From contig NW_026947485.1 in assembly GCF_034190915.1 (NCBI RefSeq), positions 36,283,519-36,347,518 of the forward strand: a stretch of DNA of 64,000 nt. The letters are read 5' to 3'. Numbering within the stretch: position 1 is the stretch's first letter; every line of letters starts with the position of its first letter. Positions 44,689 through 54,470 of this stretch are shown here, one piece after another. The DNA is from Cavia porcellus (lineage: Eukaryota > Chordata > Mammalia > Rodentia > Caviidae). The translations under genes were made by a program, and so were the position numbers. The notes under the pieces are model-generated. The model ran no database searches. It was not told where the DNA came from and saw only the letters and a list, made by a program, of their open reading frames with translations.

Positions 44689-45020
44689 TAGTCATTCTTT
44701 GGTATCTGCAGAAGATTCGTTCCAGGAACCCCTGTGGATACCAAAATATGTGGGTGCTCTAGTCCCTTATATAAAATGCAATAGTTTCTGGAAATAACCC
44801 ACACTCATCCTTCTATGTGCTTTAAATTATCTGTTAATTGCATAAAATGTTTAATACAATGCAAATGGTTTGTAAATAGTTATACTGTATTGTTTAGGGA
44901 GTAATGACAAGAAAAAAGGCTGTGCGTATTCAATACAAATGTAATTTTCCCTGAATTTTATTGATTTGTGGTTGGTGGAGTCTGGATGCAGAACCCATGG
45001 CTATGTATAGACAGAGCAAG
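44689..45020 (+). mobile_element. Tigger-class (MER2-like) DNA transposon
   Basis: Almost complete about 330-bp element: GTCATTCTTTGGTATCTGCA, TTCGTTCCAGGAACCCCTGT, GGATACCAAAATATGTGGGT, CCCTTATATAAAATGCAATA, TTATACTGTATTGTTTAGGG, AGTAATGACAAGAAAAAAGG, then 'GTGGTTGGTGGAGTCTGGAT' and a 3' inverted-repeat remnant 'ATGCAGAACCCATGGCTATG'. The left edge sits in TA, the pogo/Tigger target. Non-autonomous; no transposase. Confidence 0.85.
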
Positions 45021-47094
45021 TTTTGTTAATCAAATATAGAATTTTTTTAAAACAAATCAATTTTATTTGCAAGCCTGGAAGAGCATCACTGAAGCATTTG
45101 GGAGGCCACATCTGATCTAAGAGGCAATATTGACTCTGGCTTTTGAGGCCTGTGCGTGCCCCAGTGACTCTGACCCAAACTAGCAGCTTTCTTCTCTCCT
45201 GGAGCCTTAGGCCAGGGCAGTGTCTATGAGAACCGGGAATACACCATCAGGGCAGCACTGGGGAAGAATGGATTTTCTATACTCCACACCCAACCAGGGT
45301 CAGAATACCCAGGGTCATGCTTGCCTCTTCAGCCTTAAATGCTTGAGATACACTGTAGGACAGCCAACTGTCATGGGCCCAGGGCCACACTGTGTAGCAC
45401 CTGTCTGTTCCTATTTCCCAGGGGACCATGGGACAGATTATGAATTGAAACCATTTCTCTCCAGGGTAGCCACGAAAATTGCCTTTCTTTGGTGAGCTTG
45501 TTCAAACTGACGGTTACAGGACAGACAATGAAGTGCCTGCCTTTTAAAAATGTCTCATTTATTTATTCTTATTTTTTAAATTAATTTTACTGGTACATTT
45601 TTGACATATGTATGATCTTATTTGCATGATAGGGAAAATGGAGGATAAATACTGGGAAATGGGAAGAAAATGTTCAAATGGGAAGAGGACCAAGGGAGGG
45701 AGATGAGGGAGAGAAGGAAGGAAATTGGGATTTTAGAAAGAATAGAAGGAAAGCAGTAGAATCAAGATTCTGTAAATGGAGAAAGATTGGAGGGAAAGGG
45801 GGAGAGTGGGGGAGGGGAAAGAACTGCCCACTTTTGATTGGCAAGATGTTTTTCTTTGTCAACACCAATCCTAGGTGCCTCTCTCTTTTTGGCATCTATT
45901 TACCCATGGGGACTTTCCCATTTTCTCCATGTGGCCCTCTGCCTTCTCCCCCTAGCAGAATCAATGTGGTCATTAGCCTGCTCCCTTGGATGGTTTCTTG
46001 GATTGGTGGCTGTGAACAAGAGCCATGGACCACAGTTCTGTTCTTCCCAGGTCTAGGTGTTCTTTGCTCACCATCTCTCTGGGAAACCGTGTCCTGGCAG
46101 AGAAAAGTGCTTATGATATTAGCAAAGGGGCTCGTGATGCCTCTTAGCAGGTTGCTGGCGCCTGGGTGGCTCTTGGGGCCTGAGAATCAAAGAAGGGGCT
46201 TAGGCCACTAGGCTTAGTGCTGCCTTTGCTGCTGATTTTGCCCGAGGGGAAGAGAGAAGTTAAAAGGAGCTGTCATGGTGGACTGGCAGAGCACAAGGGC
46301 TCCTCTCATGTTAAAGGAATGGAGAGATGTGGGCTCCCAGCAGCCAGATTTAGGAGGCCCGGAGGCTCCAAGCAATAACCCTAATGAAGAAATGGAGTAC
46401 TATGAACTCAAGTGAGGATGGAAACGGGGCTGAGTGTCCACAGGTGGTGCTGAGAACAGCAAACCTCTGTAGAGAACTGTGTGACGTGAGAGGCCAAACA
46501 GATTGTTGTAGCTTCCCAAGGTCATTTCTCCAATGTCACCCTGTGCCTCCTGGCTGGCAGCTGCCAATTTCACTTACCATTTCATGGAGGGCTGATCTGC
46601 CTGTCTACGAGTGGACCTGGCTCTTCTGCAGATGTGTGCTTGTCAGTTCTCACCTGTGGCCTCAGCTGCGCAGGTGTGATGCCCAGGACAACCAGGTGTC
46701 CTTGATCCAGGCACAATGAATCCACCTGTCCCTCAGGTACTCTGAACTCAGGTCATGTCAGTCCCACGTGTCAGGCAGAGAAGGGGCAGGGGTAACAGAA
46801 GTGAACAGGACCCTGGCTCCTCCTCTGCTCCCTGGGCCATGGAAGGGACCCTGAAGCTGGACTGGGATTCAGACAGCTGCACATTTGCATACCCAGGAGG
46901 TCCATGTAAACATGTTACTGCCAGTGGGACGTCTAGGGGACAGGGAAAGGAGGCCTTGTGCCTCCTTTCCGCAGCCACTTCTTTCCATTCCTCAGTCTCT
47001 TCCATGCTCTTTGCTCATGTCCCGTCTCCTCACTGCTTTTCTTTTCTCTCACATCTTAATCATTGATCAAACAGTGTTTGCCTGTTAACTTTAT
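45021..47094. other. unique sequence with purine-rich patch
   Basis: 45660-45815 is strongly purine-rich (GGGAGGGAGATGAGGGAGAG). This explains a 177-codon frame at 45678-46211 whose N-terminus is low-complexity and matches nothing I know. No other feature over about 2 kb. Confidence 0.4.
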
Positions 47095-47208
47095 GAATCT
47101 AGGGGCCAGGGATTTAGCTCAGCAGCATAAGCACCTGCCTGGCAAGTGCGAGGTCGTGAGTTCAATCCTCAGTACTGCAAAAAAAAAAAAAAAAAAAAAA
47201 GAACCTAG
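47095..47208 (+). mobile_element. ID SINE, best preserved copy
   Basis: Complete ID body at 47103-47178 with pol III signals: A-box TTAGCTCAGCAG and B-box GAGTTCAATCC. It has a pure A tail of 22 (47179-47200) and flanking GAATCTAG/GAACCTAG. The intact body and uniform tail make it the youngest-looking insertion here. Confidence 0.93.
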
Positions 47209-48179
47209 CTGGAATAATCACCACACTCCTGTTCTGTTGCCTGGCTGTTGCCTTTGTGATTTCTCCACATCAAGGCCACAACAGCCCCTTACAACCCTGC
47301 TATGTATTGGCCACATCAACACCACTGCTCAGCCATCTCCAGGCCAGCCTTCTCACTTGCCTACTATCGTATCAGGCTCGTGCATTTCCTGTGTTGTCCT
47401 TGTCCCACCATTTTCGGGATCTCTGCTCTCTGTAAGGTGAATGCTAAAAGTGTCACAGCAGAAAAGGAGGCAGGGCCAGCAGCAGGCCTGTGCAACAACT
47501 GTAGCTCCATTGCACACAGTGGGGGATATGGGCGGTTACATGGCCTGGGGGCTCTGCTGTCTTACCTAATAAGCCCCTGTGCTGCAGGGCCAGGGAAGGT
47601 GGGGGAACTCAGGTCGGGTCTAGGAAAGGCCTGGCTCTTGTGGCTGTTCTCTGTACCCCCAAGTGCCCTTCCTTTGAGCCTCCCGCTTCTCCCCACGGGC
47701 TCTGTGGGCATTCTCCACAGACACTGCCACCTCACTTCACTGGACCAAGTCACCTCTCATGTTCCCTGCAGAATGATCACTGGGTTTTTTCTGGCCTTGT
47801 TTTTATTCACCATTTCTCCATCTTCTCTTTTGCTCACTTTGTCCCTCCCCAACTGACCTCGAAGGCTGCCATACTCACCATTTCATCCTTTCTTTCTGGT
47901 TGGAGGCTTAGTGTGTTTTTCTCCCTCCAGGCTCCAGGGTACAGCCTTCCATGTCTCCTTCCTTCCCTGCCACCATGCCACACTGTGTCTCTTTCTCAAG
48001 GGGATATGGTTCCGCTCCATGTCCCACCTGGAGCACTCAGTGCATAGTGGTCCTTCAGAAATTCCTCGTAGTGATATCACAGAAGCTGCCAGCCCAATTC
48101 CTTGGTTGTCTCTGGTCCCAGGCAAAGGAGTATCGTGGACCCCCAACTGAGCCCACGGCTTTCATCTCCCTTCCACAAA
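47209..48179. other. unique sequence, nothing recognised
   Basis: A 184-codon frame (47302-47856) is the longest in the window but overlaps others in different frames. Its composition is leucine/serine/proline-rich, as expected from pyrimidine-rich DNA, and it has no known domain. I do not call it a gene. Confidence 0.4.
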
Positions 48180-48360
48180 CAGAGTCCACATGGCTAATGA
48201 TTTCTACATGTACACATAGCTCCATATTTAGCAAGGGTTTCATGTCAGTGTAATTTTAGCTATCTCTTTCTTGGCTTATTAAAGCTCTCACCATCGTATC
48301 CCATCTGCAGAGCCCAATTATTCTGCCAGTTAATTTTTTCCAAGGTGAATTATAAATGAC
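48180..48360. promoter_or_regulatory. candidate conserved block
   Basis: AT-rich, undecayed: GGCTAATGATTTCTACATG, TAGCTCCATATTTAGC (CArG-like), GGCTTATTAAAGCTC, CCCAATTATTCTGCC, CAGTTAATTTTTTCC, GTGAATTATAAATGAC. Homeodomain and MEF2-like words are frequent. Function inferred. Confidence 0.35.
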
Positions 48361-49644
48361 TCCTCCTTGGAATTCTTTGTGTGGACATAAGCCATCCATC
48401 TTCTTGTTGGATAGCTACTCTTCATTTCCTGGAGAGCCCCAACCTTAGAAATTGGCCAGAGACAGAAATACTTCTTGTTTAGTTCTTTCTCTTTTTTGTA
48501 AGGTACGACAATCTTAGAAGGTAGGCAATTTAGAAGGCACAAAGATGATTACCCTAAAAGATGCCTTCCTGGCCTGGGATATGGAAAAAAGAACCAAGAA
48601 CCTTTTCCTCAGATCTGAGCAATGCGTTTTGTGGTTGTGAGCTAATGAATGTGGTAACTGGTGATTCACCTCCATCTCTGCATTACTGGCATCCAGGTTT
48701 CTCCTACTTTCTCTCTATTTGGAGATAGACATGTTTAAGTCAGGTTTGTGACTTCTAACTCATCTCTCCATTTGTCTCCTAAGCTCTTGGGTAGCTGGGA
48801 AGGTACCAGGGAAGTCTGAGGATGAAGAAGCCAACCTCCTAGGCCTAGCAACATGCAAGAGAAGAGCAGGGTCACCTAGGTTTGCTACCTCATTTTTGAA
48901 AGTTCCCAAAGGAATTGAATTTCAACATTTCCCTGGAGATATGGGCTTCCATATAAAAGTACTTAACAGAGGAAATATTTCTTTGCAGCAGAGTCTGTCC
49001 TGTCTCTGAATCTCCTCTGTGGCTTGGATGTCAGGAGGCTTGGGTGTGGATTCCACCTTACTCTCTGCCTCATATAAATAGCTCTCCTTTCCTCTTCTGG
49101 TTTCTTATGCACTGGCCAGGGTTCCAGGATCTGCAGTGGGGCATTTTACAAGGTATCTGCAGCCCTTTGTTTTAGAGGCAAGGAAGCTGAGTTTCTTCAT
49201 CAAGACAGAAGTGAGTCTGGAGTTGTGTTCTGATTTCCATTTCCCCCTCACTCACTGTCCCCCTGCACTCTACTCCCATCCCTGTGAAGAGCCATTGGAA
49301 AGACCAGGGGCCAGGGCCTGGAAACCTCTAGAGAGACACCTTCCTCAGTATTCTCAAGGGACCAGTATTCCCGAGTGTTTCTTATTGACTTCATATAGTA
49401 CTATGCTCTCTCGTAGTACAATTAATTGAGCCAGACATGGACTTCTAGTTTGTACCCTAAACCTTCAAGGTTTATGACAAGCCATTGCTGTCTAGGTTAT
49501 GCCCCACACCAGCAGTTGGGAGCATTGATAGGAGGAGTATTCATGAAGATGGACAGACTTCAGAAAGGCTTTGGGTGCCATTTTCCCTAATGAGAGAGGA
49601 AGGCACCTGCATTCAGTTGGACAGGAACCCTAAGGGCTTGCATG
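48361..49644. other. unique sequence, nothing recognised
   Basis: About 1.3 kb with no named element. Confidence 0.4.
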
Positions 49645-49830
49645 ATACTCTTAAGGGCTGTGCCCTTATATTATTAAATGATGAGTTAAGGCAGATGTTC
49701 TCATTACCATCAGTTTACAGATTAAAGTCTCTAGGGATTAAGCAACATAGTAATTTCCTAAATTTGCAAAGTAGACCTTGTCACCCCTGGGAATCAGACT
49801 GGGTTTGGCTGATTCCCGAGCACTGGCTTA
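49645..49830 (-). mobile_element. MIR fragment
   Basis: Reverse MIR: TATATTATTAAATGATGAGT, CAGTTTACAGATTAAAGTCT, CTAGGGATTAAGCAACATAG, then CCCCTGGGAATCAGACTGGG. Diverged but in order. Confidence 0.6.
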
Positions 49831-49885
49831 ACCAAAGTACTAGGCTCTAAAAATGGCAAGGCCACAGAAAGAGCGTTTTTTGGTT

Positions 49886-49901
49886 AAAAAAAAAAAAAAA
49901 A
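49886..49901. repeat. A homopolymer
   Basis: Sixteen A residues with no SINE body upstream. Confidence 0.9.
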
Positions 49902-49954
49902 GTCTTTGCTGGTGTGGATATCTGCACTATTGTCTGCTCTAGGCAGAAATGAGC

Positions 49955-50240
49955 TAAAACTTGGCCCCCTGTAATCCTTTTAACAACTTCTGAACAACTT
50001 CCTGGAAGAAGAAGGTGCCTGTAAAGCTGCTTGCCACTCCCAGATGCCTGTGGTGCCCTGGGCTGGGATGCGTGCAGGCAGCTCAGCCTCTTAATGGCTC
50101 TATGCTGGCATTAAACCACTGCCCTATCACAGAAGGACAATGACTCCAAGCTTTGTACACTGGCAGACCAGCCCTGATCTCACCAGCTGCCAGGCCTTTG
50201 TGGAACAAAGAAAAGCAGTGCATTTCTTTCTTTTTAGCCC
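49955..50240. promoter_or_regulatory. candidate conserved block
   Basis: Undecayed, repeat-free sequence with a small direct repeat (AACAACTTCTG then AACAACTTCCTG, 49982-50003), CTCTTAATGGCTCTATGC, GGCATTAAACCACTGCC (RUNX-like ACCAC) and several CAGCTG-type E-box words. Inference only. Confidence 0.3.
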
Positions 50241-50774
50241 ATTATTTGGAAGCTGAGTCTCTATCAGAATATCCTATCATTAGCTCCACATGACAAGGTC
50301 TGAACATAAATATATCACAACCAAAATGTTAATGGCTTCCTCCCACCAAGTCTGCCCATCCTTTTCCATCCCCCAGGCCTCCACCCTTCTCACAGATGGA
50401 TCAGCGTTCCAGGGGGGCAACTTCTGAGCCATCCCCCTGCCAAGGAAAATACTGCACCCGATGGGCAAGAATGTTCTTTCCCACTAGAATGCTGGTTGTG
50501 GCCCAGAGACCGCACACTTCACACACCAGGCAAGTGACAAAGTAGATGGGCTCAAGCTGTTGCTCCTCAAATCCTGGTGCTGTGCCAGAGCAAGGGGAAT
50601 TTTCAGCCACAGCCTGGGCAGCAGCTAGGGAGGGGACCCCACTATACAATACTGGCCAGGCCCAGATCATAGCTGGCTGACATCAGTTTGAGTTTCTTCA
50701 AATTTTGTCTCATTGGGATCCTTCAACTTTTTCATAAAGTTTTCCAAGTAAACTTACTTACTGAAAATTTAAAA
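50241..50774. other. unique sequence
   Basis: No element recognised. Confidence 0.4.
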
Positions 50775-51362
50775 GAGAGGATAGCAGTGTAATGGTTTCT
50801 TAAAAAGCTAAACAAAGAATTACCAAATGACCCAGTAATCTTACTTTTGGGTAATCCCCAGAAAAATTGAAAGCAGGGACATAAATAGACACTTGTACAC
50901 CCATGTTCATAGCAGCATTATTTAAAGTGAAGGCAACCCAAGCATCCATTGATAGATGAATCTGTAAACAAAGGGCAGTATATTTATACAGTGGAATATT
51001 TCTCTTCTTTCAAACGGAAAGGAATTTTGACATATGCTACAATATGAATTGACCCTGAAGTCATGCCACGTAAAATAAACCGGTCACAAAAGGACAAATA
51101 CCATATTTCCGCATATATGAGGCATTAAAAGTACTCAGACTCATAGAGCCAAAAAAATAAGAGAATGACTTCTAGTGGCTGAGGAGTGGGGAGAAAGAGG
51201 AATTAGTGTTTAATGGGTATAAAATTTCAGTTTTGGAAGTTCTATAAATGGGATGGGATGATGGTAGGGGTGGCTGTACCGCAGGGTAAAATATACTTAT
51301 AATGAACTATACATTTATAATGGCTCAAATGATACTAAATGTTTGTTACGATGGTAAAAAGA
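50775..51362 (+). mobile_element. L1M 3' end (ORF2 tail plus 3' UTR)
   Basis: Runs ATTACCAAATGACCCAGTAA, AGCAGCATTATTTAAAGTGA, CAACCCAAGCATCCATTGAT, ACAGTGGAATATTTCTCTTC, AAGGAATTTTGACATATGCT, AAAATAAACCGGTCACAAAA, GGACAAATACCATATTTCC, TTTAATGGGTATAAAATTTC and a weak 3' end. The segment from the ORF2 end into the 3' UTR is continuous, but frames are broken. Confidence 0.9.
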
Positions 51363-51368
51363 GATAGT

Positions 51369-51590
51369 ATATGTATTAATCAGTTTTACTTTTGTTGAAC
51401 AAAATACTTGGCATCCACAACTTAAAGGAGAAGTTTAATTTGGCTCATGGTTTCAGAAGTTTTAGTCCATGGTCAGCTGTCCCAGTACAGAGACATCATG
51501 GTGGAAGGGCTTGGTAGAGAAAAGCTACTCGCTTCATGGCAGCTGGGAAGCAGGACAGGGAACAGCCCCAGTCCAGTGCTGAAGGCCTGG
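51369..51590 (-). mobile_element. MaLR (MST-like) LTR fragment
   Basis: Reverse LTR: GTATTAATCAGTTTTACTTT, CAAAATACTTGGCATCCACA, AACTTAAAGGAGAAGTTTAA, TTTGGCTCATGGTTTCAGAA, GTCCATGGTCAGCTGTCC, ACATCATGGTGGAAGGGCTT. Stops after about 220 bp, so it is the LTR's 3' half only. Confidence 0.78.
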
Positions 51591-52224
51591 AGCTCCCTGC
51601 TCCATTCTTCATGTTGTGTGTGTCTGGTCTATTTTTGTGCATGGCCTGTTCATACCTCTCTGCAGATTCAATTGAGTTATTGATGCCAGCAGAGGGAAAA
51701 AAGTGAGCAAGATTGGTGTCAATTTCTCTTCCTCTTTTTTAAAAAAATGTTCTTTTCTTTTAAAGATCAAAGGAGGACCAAAGAGAACTTTTTTCTCTTC
51801 ATAGACCCCCCCCCCCAACATAATAGAACACAGGAGGGAAAATTCCAGCAAACGAAATTATTCTCAGACATCTTTTTATTTCCTTTCAGTGGCTTTGATT
51901 GAGGCCCCATGGCTTTAATCAGAGTATTCAAGGAGGCCCAGAAATGATTCAGTTAAACAAATTCCTGGCCTTATTCTTCCTGTTTGCACCCTCCTCCTTC
52001 CTCCTCGCTTGCCACATTTTTTATTATTATTTTTTATTAATGTGGGTGGGAGAAAGTATCTTTCCAACAAAGGAGAAAGTGAGGACAGGAGAGAAATTTT
52101 ATTTTCTGAGCTAATAACTGGATGCTGGCTCAGCCACTCTGCAGCTGACAGACTGCTCTCCAAACTCAATTGTCCCTACCCTCCTTCCTTCTTTGCTAAA
52201 TTCATCCATCACTCTGAGCACAAT
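51591..52224. other. unique sequence with C11 tract
   Basis: C homopolymer at 51806-51816. 51880-52140 is repeat-free and may be conserved (GGCTTTGATTGAGGCC, TTATTATTATTTTTTATTAA), but I see no gene. Confidence 0.4.
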
Positions 52225-52330
52225 AAATAAAAGTCCCAATAAACAAATCAATCAATCCATCACTTTTTATGAGCTTGTGTGATGTCTGCAGCAGTGACAC
52301 AGGTGGATCCCTGCTCTCAAAGCACTAAGT
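52225..52330 (-). mobile_element. L2 3' fragment (weak)
   Basis: AAACAAATCAATCAATCCAT, TATGAGCTTGTGTGATGTCT and GGATCCCTGCTCTCAAAGCA follow the reverse L2 end at low identity. Confidence 0.45.
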
Positions 52331-52624
52331 GTTCACCCCAGGCGGTGTAGTTCCATGGCACCTTTAGAAACACTGGCCTCTCCCAGGAAACTGGCCACGA
52401 ATGGCCCTCATAACTGGCATCTCTACCTAAGGTCCACTGGGCCCCTTCTTTCTCCCAGCTTCTCTCAGTTTTTCCGGGAAAATACCCTGGAGTTCGCATT
52501 TACAGAGAGCAACAGCCCACGCCCCCACAGGCCTTGGGGAAGAGGGCCCTCCAAAGTAAGGCCAGCACTCTGAGAGACTTGGGTAGCTGGAAGGGAGACT
52601 ACAGGTTTTATTCATCTCTTTGTT
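52331..52624. other. unique sequence
   Basis: No element recognised. Confidence 0.4.
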
Positions 52625-52735
52625 TCATTTAGCATTCATTTTGCAGATATTTAATGAGATACTATGAAGGGGTGGGGACAGAGGCAGCCACCAAGGATGA
52701 AAGACAACCACCTGTCTTCAAGCTGGGTGCACTGA
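52625..52735 (-). mobile_element. L2 3' fragment
   Basis: TTTAGCATTCATTTTGCAGA, TATTTAATGAGATACTATGA, then GACAACCACCTGTCTTCAAG, corresponding to the reverse L2 'TCATTCAACAAATATTTATTGAGC..CCCTGCCCTCAAGG'. Confidence 0.55.
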
Positions 52736-53126
52736 GCACCCCAGCTTGGGGGGAGGGGTAGAATGGGTCCAGCCAAGGACAGCTGTGCAGACTGAGCCTG
52801 TAAGAGGCAGCCCCAAACTGAGACCAATACCACTGCAGCCTCTGTGCAGGCTTCTGTACCAGGATGGGTGGAGGCAATGGGCACAATGCAGTGACACTTT
52901 ACAGGATTTGGGGGATTTTCTTCTGAATCTGTCCACTTTTATCTTTTAAAAAATTTTTGGTTGAGAGAAGTACTCAACACTAAGTCCACTGCTGGACCTG
53001 GCCTGTATTTCCAATATGCCTCCAACAGAAAAGACCTTTTCTTTTTCTACCTTTGTATGCCTGAAAAGTACCTGAGAGAGTTCTTGTCTTACATGTGTTT
53101 TGGTATGAAGAGAAAAAGTGTGTGTC
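52736..53126. other. unique sequence
   Basis: No element recognised. Confidence 0.4.
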
Positions 53127-53156
53127 TGTACGTGTGCGTGCGTGCATGTGCATGTG
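53127..53156. repeat. 30-nt alternating tract with CpG
   Basis: TGTACGTGTGCGTGCGTGCA then TGTGCATGTG: unbroken pyrimidine-purine alternation including three CpG steps, which favour Z-DNA more than CA alone. Confidence 0.8.
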
Positions 53157-53478
53157 AATCATATCATCAACAGACTATCTGGGCATATTCTTCCAAGCTT
53201 TCTTGAAGCTCCCTAGGAATTCCTGAGGAACTGTGGGAGCTCTGCAGGAACAGATGCCCCTGGAGTTCCTGACGGTCTGTCCCTCCTAGTGTGAACCCAT
53301 GATTCTGAGTCCCATGATCTGGCAGAGCCTAAGCTTAGGAAGCAAAGCAGACTTCTGGAGTAGGTAGCTGTGTTAGCATGGTAGGATGAGAAAAGGGATG
53401 TCATGTCTTTCACATCAGGTCCCTAAAGAGAATATATTTGTTAAACATTATAATTACCCTTCAGCAGCTGAACTCCAT
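53157..53478. other. unique sequence
   Basis: No element recognised. Confidence 0.4.
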
Positions 53479-53532
53479 GGCAAATGAGAACTCAATAGCA
53501 ATTGAGAACTACCTAGCAATTGAAACCACACA
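53479..53532. repeat. 18-bp tandem repeat, three units
   Basis: Units begin at 53479 (GGCAAATGAGAACTCAAT), 53497 (AGCAATTGAGAACTACCT) and 53515 (AGCAATTGAAACCACACA). The period is exactly 18. Within it CTCAAT-AGCA-ATTGAG (53491-53506) forms an inverted pair. Confidence 0.85.
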
Positions 53533-53824
53533 GAGGCCCATTACAGTTTCTCAAATGATGTATTCATTTAGATAAGGCAGGCAATTATATGCCTTGATTA
53601 GGTCACTGCTCCCAGGGGGTTAAAGCATTTTCCAGGATTTCCCCCTCCATGTAAATAATGCCATAGAATGACACTCTCCCAAATCTCTTTTCTCTTTCTG
53701 TAATGAGATAAAGATATAGAGGCACAGACATGCATACCATAGACATAAGCAAGTGTCAACCCAGTTCTGTCTCCCTTGTCTCAATTCTTAGGGACATTGA
53801 GGTGTATAAGTTTATCACACCTCA
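53533..53824. other. unique sequence
   Basis: 53533-53640 is AT-rich and undecayed (GATGTATTCATTTAGATAA, GGCAATTATATGCC) and may continue the motif-rich block to its left. Confidence 0.35.
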
Positions 53825-54110
53825 GAAATAATACTAACAATAACAACTTTTATTTTACCAACTCTATTTATGTACATTATTTCTTTTGATCACTGTCATA
53901 ATTAAATGAAGCATACAGGACAGGTATTAGAGGCTTTGATTTCTTTTTCCTTCTAAAATGGTGGTGGTGAGGGGCTGGACTTCACACCTGTTTGTCTTTT
54001 CCAGATCTAAATGTGACTTTATTTGTATGACCCTTTTACAAATCAGAAAACTGAGTTCAGGGCATCCAAATGTTCTTAAGGGGCAAGCTGATTGGGATCT
54101 AAAGCCGAAG
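53825..54110 (-). mobile_element. MIR SINE with internal insertion
   Basis: Reverse MIR 3' body (AATAATACTAACAATAACAA, CTATTTATGTACATTATTTC, GATCACTGTCATAATTAAAT) and, after about 100 bp of other sequence, the core (TTTTACAAATCAGAAAACTG, AGTTCAGGGCATCC). Confidence 0.58.
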
Positions 54111-54159
54111 CCTTCCAATTTTGGTGATTTTCCTAAACCCCTTAGTGTATTCTTATTGC

Positions 54160-54470
54160 TTTCATAATACAATTAAAGTCCTGTATGTGGCCTGCAAACT
54201 CCTGATCTCTCAGGCCCTGTCTTATAGAACTCCTTCTTCTTTGCCCTTTGAGTCTCTCCATCCTGCTGTGTCCTGGAGAAAGCCCACCCTGGCATGCTAA
54301 TGAGAGCGTGTCTACCAACACTGGACCATAGCTCTGTACACTTTTCTTCCTGACTGCAAAATAAATACTTACCTTTTTAAAATCTTACTTTGATTTCTTG
54401 ATTCCTAATACCTACCAGACTTCTTCTTATAAGTAGACACCAGGTTAATATTTATTGAATGAAGTCATGC
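54160..54470 (+). mobile_element. L2 LINE 3' region
   Basis: ATACAATTAAAGTCCTGTAT, GTGGCCTGCAAACTCCTGAT, CTCTCAGGCCCTGTCTTAT and CCATCCTGCTGTGTCC follow the L2 'AAAGTCCAAACTCCTTAGCATGGC..CTCTGCTCCAGCC' order. TTAATATTTATTGAATGAAG at 54445 gives the 3' tail. Confidence 0.65.

Noticed and set aside
45678..46211. 177-codon open frame with a basic N-terminus
   Set aside because: The start lies in a purine-rich low-complexity run that forces Arg/Glu/Gly codons. The rest matches nothing known.
47103..47178. Functional tRNA gene
   Set aside because: A-box and B-box are present, but the body is the ID SINE consensus with an A tail and target duplications, not a cloverleaf tRNA.
47302..47856. 184-codon open frame, the longest in the window
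   Set aside because: No recognisable domain; leucine/serine/proline bias follows the pyrimidine-rich DNA; overlapped by equally long frames in other phases; no convincing splice or initiation context.
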